Assembly (NCBI GenBank): GCA_012934845.2
Contig: WNNJ02002084.1
Coordinates: 94,536 to 158,535, forward strand
DNA length: 64,000 bases
Reading direction: 5' to 3'
Source: Pomphorhynchus laevis
Taxonomy: Eukaryota > Acanthocephala > Palaeacanthocephala > Echinorhynchida > Pomphorhynchidae
Shown: piece by piece, positions 23,381 through 33,330 of the stretch
Position numbering within the stretch: position 1 is the first letter of the stretch
Layout of the letters: each line of letters starts with the position of its first letter
Program-made: the position numbers and the translations under genes
Notes under the pieces: model-generated
What the model saw: only the letters and a program-made list of their open reading frames with translations
What the model was told of the DNA's origin: nothing
The model's database searches: none

Positions 23381-24573
23381 ATATACCCTTGCTCTTATTT
23401 CCGGTAAAAATAACTATGTTACCTACTTTAATGTGTCTTCAATCAATATTAGAGCATCACTAAAACTGAGTCTCTACTGTCAATATCCCTCAAAACACCA
23501 ACAATTCGTTCCTTTATGAAAAGGAACGGGGTATTGATCACGCTTATCATAAACTCTCTTAAAATGAGCCTCACTTTTTAATTTCTTGGTTGTGTGTGGT
23601 ACAATCATAATGATACCATGATCTGATGTAGAAAGAGGACTGCATATTCTAAATTAATATATTTATTAACTAGATTAAAAAATTTAATAAACTAAATATT
23701 TATTAAAAAATTTCATATCAACAGCTACTTCCGAAACAAAATTTTTCATTTTAACTTTCTGTAGCAACTGCCTAGATCTTCAGATTACGGCAGTCACCAT
23801 CAAATACAGTCATCTTAAGATTACTGCAATCACCTGAGGATATTGGCAGTAATTGCCATCTTCTGAAGGATGAAAATTATAGATTTTTCATATTATAAGT
23901 TTCAATTCTGTTTTCTGCGCAAGTTTTCTGTTTTAATGTATTTAAACACAGTTAGTTCAACTGAATAATTTTTACTTTTTCAAATTTTAGTTAAAAAACG
24001 ATTATCATAAAATAATTTTACAGCAAAGTTTATCTTAAATAATAAAATATCCGTTTTTATTTTCTCACTTATCCAAACTAGCTAGTTGAAATTTAAGTAT
24101 AGTATATTTATAAATGTTTTTTAGGTTGAATTGTTTAACAACTCTTGTTCGTAGACCAACACAGCGATCATTCCATTTAATAAATGCTGTATGCATTTGG
24201 GATATAGAATTGAAATTTTATCGGAACTGTCGATTTTGTGGCAAATTGAAACCGTTTGTTCGATCGAACGCGAGTTCAATCGAAAATGTAACCCAACATT
24301 CTTTGAATCCCTGATCAAGTAAAAGGAGAATATATTTGTTCAAAATATTACTACTCACAATAATATACATTGAAAATACTTTGTATTGAATTTTCGCAAT
24401 GCCATTAACACGAATAGATGAAACGTCAATTTTTTCACATGAAAGTGGACTTATTTGTTTTGAGTGATACATTTGTATCCTACATTACAATTTTTATGCA
24501 ATTTTCTTTTATTTCCAAAGTCAAAATAACTATTTCAGATCTATTTTTCAAATTTACTTGTTACTTTGATAAA
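23381..24573. other. Intergenic AT-rich DNA upstream of CIR1
   Basis: No convincing coding region. 23,770-23,880 contains three degenerate repeats of an attactGCAgtcacc-like motif. A 66-codon ORF at 24,114-24,314 (FRNCRFCGKLKPF) follows a polypyrimidine-AG but was not recognised. A possible 3' splice site (tatttcag, AG at 24,537-24,538) precedes the CIR1 start and may close a 5'-UTR intron. Confidence 0.5.
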
Positions 24574-25305
24574 ATGGGGAAAGGCTATGAAAACTATATG
24601 TCAAAAAAATGGTTTCATCCAAGCAATATTGGTAACATGAAACGATTATGGATGGCAGAACAAAAAGTTGAAGCTGAACTTAAGCAGCAACAACAGCTCA
24701 GAGAACAATATGAGAAAGAACAAGAGCTTTATAATAATCAACAATTACTTGGAGATGAAAAGGCCCGGCTGGGGCTATCATTCATGTATAATCCACCTGC
24801 CGGCGCCGCGTCCTGCAATAAAAGTGAAGGCGGCGAAATTAAGTTTGATTGGCAAAGAAATGCGCCAAGAGAGCGATGGGCAAAAAATAATGAACTTATT
24901 CGCGATCAGCCTTTCGGAGTAGAAGTGAGGGACGTCCGCTGCATACGATGTAAACAATGGGGTCACGTGAATACTGATAAAATATGTCCACTATTTTATA
25001 GTAGTATTAAAGACGAACCGTTAAAAGCTAAGGAGCTCGCTGGTCTTTCCAATTGGACTGATGCAAATGAACTAATGGATCAAATGAAATCCGATGGGCT
25101 GACAATCAGAGCTGGTGCTTTGACTAGGGCTTCTCTTGTTGAACCTGGTGATCTTTTGTTTCTACTATCAAAACCTAGTCAAATTAGCCTCAATGACCTT
25201 GAGAAGCTGTCCACTAGCGATAAACACATGTTATGGAAGAAAATTAAGAAATACTATAAGCACAAACATAGATCTTCTAAGCATTCAAAGAAATTTCGAA
25301 AATAG
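24574..25305 (+). CDS. CIR1: CIR1-like co-repressor (CBF1/RBPJ-interacting)
   Basis: The 243-residue protein starts at the ATG giving MGKGYENYMSKKWFHPS, which matches the invariant start of animal CIR1 (MGKSFxNFMxKKxFHP); the longer frame from 24,418 is 5' UTR. Residues 9-45 form the Cir_N domain (WMAEQKVEAE), followed by a Gln/Glu-rich coiled-coil stretch and the conserved LLGDEKARLGLSFMY. Residues 86-112 hold the conserved FDWQRNAPRERWA and IRDQPFGVEVR. A CCHC knuckle follows at 123-138 (CIRCKQWGHVNTDKIC, then PLF). The Lys-rich C-terminus is short compared with the ~450-residue human protein. CIR1 is a nuclear protein that links RBPJ (Notch pathway) to histone deacetylase co-repressors and is also associated with splicing factors; here this is inferred from homology. 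The coding region is a single exon. Confidence 0.93.
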   Translation: MGKGYENYMSKKWFHPSNIGNMKRLWMAEQKVEAELKQQQQLREQYEKEQELYNNQQLLGDEKARLGLSFMYNPPAGAASCNKSEGGEIKFDWQRNAPRERWAKNNELIRDQPFGVEVRDVRCIRCKQWGHVNTDKICPLFYSSIKDEPLKAKELAGLSNWTDANELMDQMKSDGLTIRAGALTRASLVEPGDLLFLLSKPSQISLNDLEKLSTSDKHMLWKKIKKYYKHKHRSSKHSKKFRK

Positions 25306-25773
25306 CCTTAGATTTAAAATAAGAACCTGTGCATATTTTAACAAGTAGCCTTTATAAAGAAAATTATTTTACTGCATGTATACATAATATTCAAGCTTTT
25401 TATTTTAATTTTGGTAATGAAAATCTAATTTCAAAACTTCCGGGTCTTTGTGATAAATTTTGATTTAGTTTTTATTTCTTAATCTTTACTGAAGAGATTT
25501 TATAAAAAGCAAACATTCTGGATGAACACTTTTGTATTTCTAGCGAATAATTGTTTTTTTAATCAATTATTCAAATAAATTAAATAATTTTCAGTTTAAA
25601 AAAATGAAATAATTAATTTTTTAATTAATAAATTAAAATTTTGAAAATAACATTTTCCAAATTATTGTTTAATACCTTAAGGTATTAAAAATCATTTTCA
25701 TCATTGTAGTTTTATAAATTTAAGGAAACGAAGAAAGGCAGGTAACAGGATTTATTCAATGAAAGTTACAATA

Positions 25774-25798
25774 TTTCTATGGCTTCTGCTATCATCAG
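25774..25798 (-). ncRNA. Hammerhead-like motif 1
   Basis: On the minus strand the core reads CTGATGA, a short hairpin (tagc/gcca), then GAAA, followed by TATTGTAA. CUGANGA-stem II-GAAA is the hammerhead core. PLE terminal repeats are known to carry such ribozymes. The stem is weak here, so this may be a decayed copy. Confidence 0.3.
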
Positions 25799-26286
25799 GA
25801 AACCACAAACAGTTTTTATAGCTATCAATTATTAATTTAGCAAACTTTATTAATTTCATTAACTTTCTTAAATAATTAAGAAAATTATTTAAGAAAATAA
25901 TTTTTTTGACTATTATCTTAATTATAGTAACTAAAGAAGAAGTTAAAGTGGCATTTGCCACCAACGCACTACAACTATTTTCTTAATAAAGATAGATGCT
26001 GACGCGTTTTTGTAATTAGACAAAATTTGAATACGGTCGAATTTTTAAAGAGTGAAATATTTGCTTGACAGCGTAAATAAACTTTTTGAGTGAGATTCTT
26101 GCTTTCGCATTGAGTGCTTCACAAAATCAAGTGAGTAGATAAACTAAGGATGTAACATTTTATAATTTAATTTTATTTTAGGGTTTCATGTGTGTTTGCA
26201 TTATTTTAGATCATTTTACATCTTTGTATATTCTTTTAAAAAATCTACAGACTTGATTAATATATTTGATTTTATTTTAATTGCAG
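25799..26286. other. AT-rich spacer with possible non-coding 5' exon
   Basis: No ORF of interest. A consensus 5' splice site GTGAGT at 26,131-26,136 is followed by a tttattttaattgcag acceptor ending at 26,286, compatible with a 156-bp intron in a 5' UTR. Confidence 0.3.
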
Positions 26287-26358
26287 ATAAAATATTGTTC
26301 ACAAGCGAATTGAAATTTAAACAGGATGATGTCGAATATAAATCGAAATAAATTGCAG
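26287..26358 (+). other. Candidate first coding exon (MMSNINRNKLQ) of an unassigned gene
   Basis: A strong polypyrimidine-CAG acceptor precedes 26,287. The exon contains two adjacent ATGs at 26,326 and 26,329, followed by eleven codons in all, and ends CAG|GTATGA at 26,358. It may be the 5' end of the ZC3H14-like gene, whose N-terminal domain exon starts at 34,787, but the phase (0 here, one base needed there) requires another exon in between that was not found. Confidence 0.3.
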
Positions 26359-27516
26359 GTATGAATTCACACTATTTCATAGTTTGCCGTTTTTAGATAG
26401 GCCTTATAAAGTGATAACATATTCACGCTTATTAAATTTATTTAATTAGGCAGTTTCACAGTTCAAAATTGAAAGCTAGAAATGATTATTACGCTTTTAT
26501 AATTTCTTAATCTATTAATTTTATATCTTTGTAATATTATTTTGATAAGAATTTACAGCAATAATATTTAAAAATAATTATAAATGAGTCAGATAAGAAA
26601 GTTGAATCTATGTGTTTTTTTTACTAGATATAAATAAAGATAAATAATTTATGACTATACAAGATTTTAAACAATTTAAATTTATATCTAGTTAAAATTT
26701 TTAATTGAAATTTAAATTATTGTCTATATTTATGAATTGACCAATAAATAACATAGATGTATAAAAAGAATGGATTGCAGATCATCAGGAGTAACTGATA
26801 TGTTATCAGGTTGTGGCTCCTATTCCTTTATTGTTTTCTTTATTTAAAATATTAAATTATCATCTATAGTTTTTTAATCGAAATATGCGAATGCAAAGCA
26901 CATTAATAACATTATGTCTATTTGTTCGATGTTAATGCACTCAAATCACTTATAATATAAAATGTTACTAAATTTTAAATTATATATACCCGGCTTTTTG
27001 TTTTCAAGTAATTTGACAGTTACTGGTTTATTATTTATATTGCCGTAATAGAATGATATTTTTATTTAATATATTCACAATATTAGCAAATTGCGATATT
27101 TTTTCTTCCTATTTAATGCCATAGTTAAGTTATGTTGCCATCAGTTAAGCATAATTTTTTTCTCTGGTCATGGCGATAAAATCACTTACTCTAAAATGTC
27201 ATTAAAAGAGTTAAATCCTTAAATATCGAAGTTACCAAGTTTTCAAAAGCATTGTTTGAAAAAAATGTCGAATGAAGATTGAATATGTGGAAAAATCGCA
27301 GAATGTTACAGCTATCGAATGTAGCAAAGATGATGCAAACGAAATTTATATCGAAAATTCGTGTTAGTAATTCTTGTGATTGGAAGAAGGGTGAAATAAG
27401 AAATTTACTCTCGTTAGAGCTGCAAAAATACTTGAACTTATTTAATAACTAGCAGAAATTCTAAGAATATACCTAAAATAAAACCTTTGTAAATAGTTAA
27501 AAATGATTCATTATTG
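26359..27516. other. AT-rich non-coding DNA
   Basis: Nothing recognised. A 55-codon ORF at 27,285-27,452 is open but resembles nothing known to me. If the exons at 26.3 kb and 34.8 kb belong to one gene, this is intron. Confidence 0.4.
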
Positions 27517-27689
27517 ATAAAGAATTATTGGAGCTTGATCAAATAAAGGAGGAAATTTTTATTTGATATTTCGCTAACCTCTGTTAGCATATTCTGAAGA
27601 TGTAATTTTCTGAAGATGTTAACAGAGGTTAGTGAAATATCAAATAAAATTTTCCTCTTTTCTTTGATCATGCTCCAATAATTCTTTAT
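27517..27689. repeat. 173-bp foldback hairpin with ~74-bp arms
   Basis: 27,517-27,590 is an imperfect inverted copy of about 27,616-27,689; the short loop contains two CTGAAGA direct repeats (27,594-27,600 and 27,610-27,616). Each arm includes a stem (CTAAC/GTTAG around AGAG) followed by GAAATATCAAATAAA. This is the same layout as the hammerhead-like motifs at 25.8, 33.7 and 42.7 kb, so the hairpin may be two PLE terminal fragments head to head. Confidence 0.7.
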
Positions 27690-28553
27690 AAAAAAATCTT
27701 GTTAAAATCCTTAAAGACAACATTTTTTTCCGTAGTTCCTTCGTTAAAAAACTATGATACAGTGCAGAGTATTCTACTGTGACGAAGGTATAAGGGCCAT
27801 ATTTGCAAATTTATGATATGAAATATATTATTCCTTCAGCAAAGCATACTAAATGAGCAGGTGGATCATCAGGATCTTGTGAAATGAGAAATCAAAAACA
27901 TCATAAATTATGCATGACATGACGTGCAACAACAACGATTTTATTAAATACATCAATAACCTATAAGTAGCATGCAAGAAAAAAAACAGACAGTCATATC
28001 ATAGTCAGAAAAAACGGCAGCACAATTTCGGTCTTCAACAATTTATGTCTTCTACTTTCTCTTCTATGGCCTCAAATCCATGGGGATCTGAGCCCACCAA
28101 CCGATCCAACACGCCGCCTTCCGACTGAACCACCCGGGGTCTTTCACCCCCCCCCGAAGAATCCAATCGGCGCGGACTATGCTTGGTAAACGAGAGACGA
28201 GGAGCTTAAGAAACCTTAGCCTTTGCTCTGGGGGACGTCCTCTAGAAAAGAAGACTAATCCCGAGATAGCCCAAGTGCCCCAGAGGCGCACATGGGCTTT
28301 CCCTTTCAATGACAGATGTTGAGCCCGTTTCAGGGCCCACCTAGCTTTCTTCAGGATACATTTGAATCTATCCAGATCGGCTTTCGTCGACCAGTTCACC
28401 GTAATGGTGAACCCCAGGTATTTTACTCGACTTGTAAAGGTGAGGAGTGGTTCAGAGGCGAATATGGAGGAGAGCGCAGATAGTGCTAGTCTCTTAAGTT
28501 TTTTTATTTGTTGCAGGGAGTCATGAAAGACTACCACCTGCGATTTTGCAGAG

Positions 28554-29480
28554 TTAAAAATAAGATTGGATTCGGGTAGCTTGGTCTTTTAATCTTGAAA
28601 AGAAACGGCTGATGTCAGAGACTACGTCTTTACACCTGCGTCCAGTGAACAGGGCTGTGGTGTCATCAGCGTACACCACTAGACGTTGTTGGCGTTTAAA
28701 TATTTTAAATAGTTTAATAGAGGCAGCAAGGTATAAGATAGGAGAAAGTGGGGAACCTTGAGGCACACCCGTAATAGGGTAGAACTGGCGCGCATCTGGG
28801 TCGTCTTCATAGTAAAAACGCTTGGTATACAGCAGGATCTCCACTCTGTTCACAATTCTCGCAGGCAACCCGAGGGACCTGAGAGAAGAGATCACAAAAG
28901 GAATGGAGATGCGGTCAAATGCAGCAGAAAAGTTAAGGAAAACAGCCACAACTAAACGATGGCTATTATCCTTACAAAACTGCTCCACCTCACCAACTGC
29001 TGAATGGACCGAGCGTTCTTTGGCGAATCCATGAAAACCTGGAGGGATCAAATTACGCCTACTTAAATGGTCGCGGATTTTACGCGCAAGCGCTTTTTTG
29101 TAAATTGACACGAGGGCATTTTGAATCAAAATAGGTCGCAGATCTTTAGTGCATGAATAGGATTTTTTAGGAATAAAAACACGCTTACTAATATTGATGC
29201 CTGCTACATCTGATGGGGTTGCTAAAAGCATTGTGACGGCCACCTCTCTTCTCTGATCAGCTGTCAAAAGCTGACAGACCCGAGAAGAAAGTGAAGCGAT
29301 GGATTTGGAGGTGCCCGGGAGTGGACCCCAGGAGTTAAGGATATCCGTAACAGATAGATCCCTACTCCTGAAGTTACACCAAGGCCGGATTGGTTGAGGT
29401 GATTGAGTGGTTCCATAGTTGTGTAGGGCTAGTGACTCCTCTAAAACTTTATCAAGGCCTACATTCCCTATCCAACTCAA
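28554..29480 (-). CDS. LINE-B copy 2 reverse transcriptase segment (open)
   Basis: 308 codons are open through the whole RT palm: RPILIQNALVSIYKKALARK, the D of VAVFLNF replaced by N (usual LDFSAAFD), GVPQGSPLSPILYLA, and an intact YADD box. The D-to-N change in the first catalytic motif would be expected to abolish activity. The frame is lost at the motif LKDQ(L) just downstream. Confidence 0.75.
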   Translation of the reverse strand: MSWIGNVGLDKVLEESLALHNYGTTQSPQPIRPWCNFRSRDLSVTDILNSWGPLPGTSKSIASLSSRVCQLLTADQRREVAVTMLLATPSDVAGINISKRVFIPKKSYSCTKDLRPILIQNALVSIYKKALARKIRDHLSRRNLIPPGFHGFAKERSVHSAVGEVEQFCKDNSHRLVVAVFLNFSAAFDRISIPFVISSLRSLGLPARIVNRVEILLYTKRFYYEDDPDARQFYPITGVPQGSPLSPILYLAASIKLFKIFKRQQRLVVYADDTTALFTGRRCKDVVSDISRFFSRLKDQATRIQSYF

Positions 29481-29738
29481 TGCTCTATCCTTCCAGCATA
29501 CAAACTTCTTGAAAATCTTCTAAAAGGAATACTGAGAAGGACTAAGGCGAGCAATACTCGTCCTATCCTTACTCAGCTGGAACCTATATCTAGTGCTCCA
29601 GTATTCATTCGAGAGAGCCTGTCTGGCGGAAACAGAGAGATTAGGGAGGTTCAGCAATTTCGCCAGGACCTTGAGTTTCGTCGGAGTGGGATTGTATATA
29701 CGACCTTTATAAGTAGTCGATAAAATCGCGTTAGCTTG

Positions 29739-30494
29739 CTAAAAGAGGTAGGTATTAAATTCGGTCATACTCTCATTTCTTATTCTGGGAAAGAGTTGGA
29801 TAGCCGCTTGAAAGAAAGCCACTTTGATCGGATCAAAGTGAAACCTCCTTCGAAGCAACGTATCTTCTTCAATTCTCCAACGAATTAGGTCATGAGAGGT
29901 AGACAATTGCTGGCGCGATTGCTCTGTGCAGAGGGGCTTAAACAACCACCTCGAGTGAAGCAGTAAAATATTGAGGACTGAATTTGTTGATATGCAATAA
30001 AAGGTAGGGGAAGGTCGTTTGTGAATAAGATAACCGTTCCTAGCTCTGCGAAGTGATGCATTGATCCAACGACCAGTTCTGTTGTTGAAATCTTCAAGTA
30101 TCATGTCGTAGCCGCTGTCGATAATCCTATCCAGAGTGACACGGATTTTGTGTATCTCCCCAGGACGGATGTAGACATTGGCAAGACTGAGGCGTTTACC
30201 GTTCTTACAGAGTGAAACTACTAAACAAGACATGGCTGGACATTTATAGTTTAATAGGAGGGAGGACCTTAAAGAGCACTTAATTAAGGTCAAGAGTCCT
30301 TGAGATGAAGAAGAGTGAGGAGGGGTTATGTACGGAGTATAGTATCGAGTAATGTCCTGGGGTAGACGGATAGACCGCGTATCCTGGAGGACTATAACAT
30401 CTGCATCTCTACCGGATAGAAGTCTTATGGCAGAAGCACCTCCCGAATTCCACTGAAGAATATTCAGTGAAAAAGGTTCACGATTACTCTGCAT
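29739..30494 (-). CDS. LINE-B copy 2 ORF2 endonuclease segment (open)
   Basis: 251 codons start at the ORF2 ATG (30,494). They include LNILQWNSGGASA, VIVLQDTRSI (usual E of LQETRS is D), VYIRPGE, and EDFNNRTGRW where other copies have GDFNDRTGRW. The domain is an APE-type nuclease. It is separated from the RT segment by stops around 29,520-29,740. Confidence 0.7.
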   Translation of the reverse strand: MQSNREPFSLNILQWNSGGASAIRLLSGRDADVIVLQDTRSIRLPQDITRYYTPYITPPHSSSSQGLLTLIKCSLRSSLLLNYKCPAMSCLVVSLCKNGKRLSLANVYIRPGEIHKIRVTLDRIIDSGYDMILEDFNNRTGRWINASLRRARNGYLIHKRPSPTFYCISTNSVLNILLLHSRWLFKPLCTEQSRQQLSTSHDLIRWRIEEDTLLRRRFHFDPIKVAFFQAAIQLFPRIRNESMTEFNTYLF

Positions 30495-31829
30495 TGTGGT
30501 GGATTAGTTTGATGTGGGATTGCCTACCTAGAAGGAGCTAGGAACGGGAAGGTTCCCCTTTCCCCTCACTAGAACCATCCGGGGCAGGTACTTGCCCACG
30601 GGCAGCATCTTCATTTCCCCTTATTTTTTATTCTTCAGGAGATTGCCAATATTGATAGGAGGGATAGGATGAGCCGAAGCCCCCTCTTTTTGGATGATGG
30701 AATTGCCGTTGATGATGGAATAGTAGGGTTAGTACAGAATGTGGCAACAACAGAGGATACTAAAACTTCCATCTTATTATACATTGTTTCTATACGTATA
30801 TCAATTGCTCGCATGAGATCATCGTCCATCGTACGAGTGGCAGCATTTGCAAAGGTACCAGATTTCGGTTGGGCATCAGACTTGTTAAATCCACCTCGAT
30901 ATAATTTAAAATGTCTGCATTTTCTACTCCATGCAGGATGGCTCCCCCCACAGTTAGAGCATAATGGAGGGGATACACATTTTTCTCCTGTCAACAAAGC
31001 CGGACACTGGGGGGAGCCACACACCCCACATGTCGATGACTCACTGCAGCTTGAGGCCCAGTGCCCCCATTTGTGGCACCGACTGCAGTGCGAATATGTG
31101 AACTCTTCTTTGTCAATGATTGTAAATCTGAGATTAAATCCCATGAAGGGATTACAAGCTGAATTAGCCAGCGATTCAGCCCGCTCTCGGGAAGCGGAAC
31201 AAAATCCAACTGGTATTTGATGTCTGCTCTTGTCTATTATTGAACGGAAGTTCGATATTTTAAATGTTTCTTTTAGTAACTCAATATCATTCTCTTCCGA
31301 TTGACAAGGGAGGTTAGATACTTTTCAAGTGGCAAGTATGGGTTTAGAGTATGTTGACCCAAACTCCCTCAGGGAAGATTCGAAGTATTTAACATACCCC
31401 TTTAAGAGGTCTGAGGTATTGAACGAAATCTTTGGTATTGTTCCATAAAGTTTTACCGAGTTGAAAATGATTCTATTTGATAGTTGCTCTGTAAACGGCC
31501 GTAGAAAGAAATTAAATAATAAATGCCTTTCCATAGGCTTTTTGATCTTTATAATTATCAGATTTTTTAGTTTTGGGATTGGGGGAAGTACTTTCCAATC
31601 CATAGCAGCAATTGAAAACTCACTAAACTTTGGAACAGGCGATTTCAGAGCAGCATTTACCTGTATTTCGTCATTTTCCTTTGTTTTTACTAGAAAATTG
31701 ACTGGAAAACTGTTTTTTTTTACAATCTTTGTTCCTCCGACACGCTTGTTCGTACTCATTTTTATAAATTTATCTATCACATGACGGGCATAACATGATT
31801 TCCCATAACATGCTATGGAAAAGTTCCGT

Positions 31830-33330
31830 TTTAATTAGCCGAGGCAAAATTCGCCTAGTAATTAGAATTGTAACTGAAACTATGCATTCATGTTTTCAAC
31901 TAGCGGCTACTGTAAGTAGATTAATTGCCCTAAACAAGCAGTCCGGAATCTGGCCGATTTGTTTTTAAGGACGGTTTTACGACGAACTAATATGGATATA
32001 ATCAGTCTAAGGCAGCTGAGTATATCCAGGAAGCTTGTAGTAAATTTTAACTGTATACACAGCATAAGAGTGGTATTTAGTATGCAATACACTCGGTCTG
32101 ATTTTAATAATAACAAATTGCTATGCATAGTAGCAATTGATGCATCGAATGCCTTAAATCATCCAAATAGACAAGTATCACTCGCAAAATCACTTTCCCA
32201 TATTACACAATCTCACTTTATTAGGATTCTATTCCAATGATCACCTGTCCCTTAAACCCTTCGTACGTGGCAAGGTCCGCTCGTCTAACTGAATTCTACG
32301 TGACATCCACCGATTCCGTCCACTTATCCACTTCAGCTCCTATTCTTTTCTTTCATCGCTTCTTTCCCCTAAAATCGATTATTGCCTTAGCCTTTTCGCC
32401 AATTCTCCAAAATCAATCATCCTACATCGCATCATCAACTCCGCCGTTCGAGTGCTTCTACGTCTACGTTGCTTCGACCACACACCCACATATATTGCCC
32501 AATTCTCCTGGGCTACCATCCACATCCTCATCCAACCCCGCCTTCTTTTCGTAACTTTTCGTCTCATCGCTGTCGGCTTCCCATCCTTCATCAACCTACC
32601 TTTCTTAGACGACACTCGCCCTACCTCGCTATCGCTGCGTTCCCGTCATACCATCTTACTCCACGTTCCCAATTACTCTAACAATTACGGTCTCCGGTTC
32701 TTCATCGTCACCGCCCCACTCGCCTAGAATCAGATCCCTCTCGAGTTGCCGCACTCCCTCCTTTATCATATTCAAACACCTCCTCCGTTCACACCTTCTC
32801 GACACGTGATTTACATTTTTGATTTGTTGTTGTCATGTAAGCGTACGCTGACACGCATTTGCCACGTTAAAATAAATCCTATTTTGCAAATATAGATATT
32901 CCAAGTCGTTAAGTAACTCATATGGAGCATATACTTCTTTATCAGGCGAGGATGATAAAATATGGTATCAATAAGATTTTAAACAAGGAAACCCAATTAC
33001 AATCGCTACTTTTTCACACATTCCACACTGTCAATGATAAGATAATTGCAAATAACCCGCTCGATTGTAACGAATAGATTGTATGTAGATGATGCCACCA
33101 CTTGCACAGAAATATGTTAAGATTTAAAAATGAAACAAAATCAATAAGATTGGACCATCGCCGGTTTTAAAATAAATTTACAAAAATATAGATTAATGAC
33201 CTAGCCAGACAACGAAATCGATGTTTGAAAAATATTCCAGACGACTCAAGTTGACCTAATATCAGATAGGTTGGCAATCCTAGGCTCAGTAATTGGGTCA
33301 TTAGACTGCGAGAGCGAGCTTGTATAAATG
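31830..33330 (+). mobile_element. LINE-R reverse-transcriptase remnant, split by LINE-A fragment
   Basis: Plus-strand pieces give RLIALNKQSGIWPI (31,915-31,960), VAIDASNALNHPNRQVSLAK (32,128-32,190) and, after the insertion, SLSGEDDKIWYQ-like and GNPITIATF (32,935-33,030), LYVDDATTCTEI (33,079) and RLAILGSVIGS (33,265). Together these fit the RT of a retroelement type with conserved LIALDK.PG.RPI and LVDASNAFNSLNR motifs. The frame is heavily damaged. The C-terminal part of the same family is at 2,860-3,530. Confidence 0.5.
32205..32887 (+). mobile_element. LINE-A 3' fragment (copy 5), 5'-truncated
   Basis: About 680 bp match the LINE-A ORF2 C-terminus (SLRSRHTILLHVPNYSNNYGL at 32,630-32,690, split over frames) and 3' end, including a weakened stem-loop (gcgtacgctgacacgc, 32,838-32,853) and the ttaaaataaatcc tail. 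It interrupts LINE-R. Confidence 0.75.

Larger units (their letters stand above)
27925..31830 (-). mobile_element. Jockey-like LINE-B, copy 2 (near full length)
   Basis: Minus strand. ORF1 starts at 31,780 minus-strand region (KLYGTIPKISFNTSDLLKGY, KPILAT) and continues in another frame at 30,635-31,144 with zinc knuckles CSRCHKWGHWASSC, CGVCGSPQC and CSNCGGSHPAWSRKC. ORF2 is open at 29,739-30,494 (endonuclease, LNILQWNSGGASAIRLL; GDFN box degraded to EDFNNRTGRW). RT motifs lie at 28,554-29,480 (AVFLNFSAAFDRISIPF, GVPQGSPLSPILYLA, YADDTTALFTGRRC), and the C-terminus at 28,064-28,537. The 3' tail is ttaataaaatcg near 27,925. Only a few frameshifts separate the open segments. Confidence 0.8.

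Noticed and set aside
24114-24314. 66-codon ORF with CRFCGKLKPF, after a polypyrimidine-AG
   Set aside because: Resembles no family I recognise; left as part of the CIR1 upstream region.
27285-27452. 55-codon ORF (MWKNRRMLQ start)
   Set aside because: No family motif, no clear splice context, and short enough to arise by chance.
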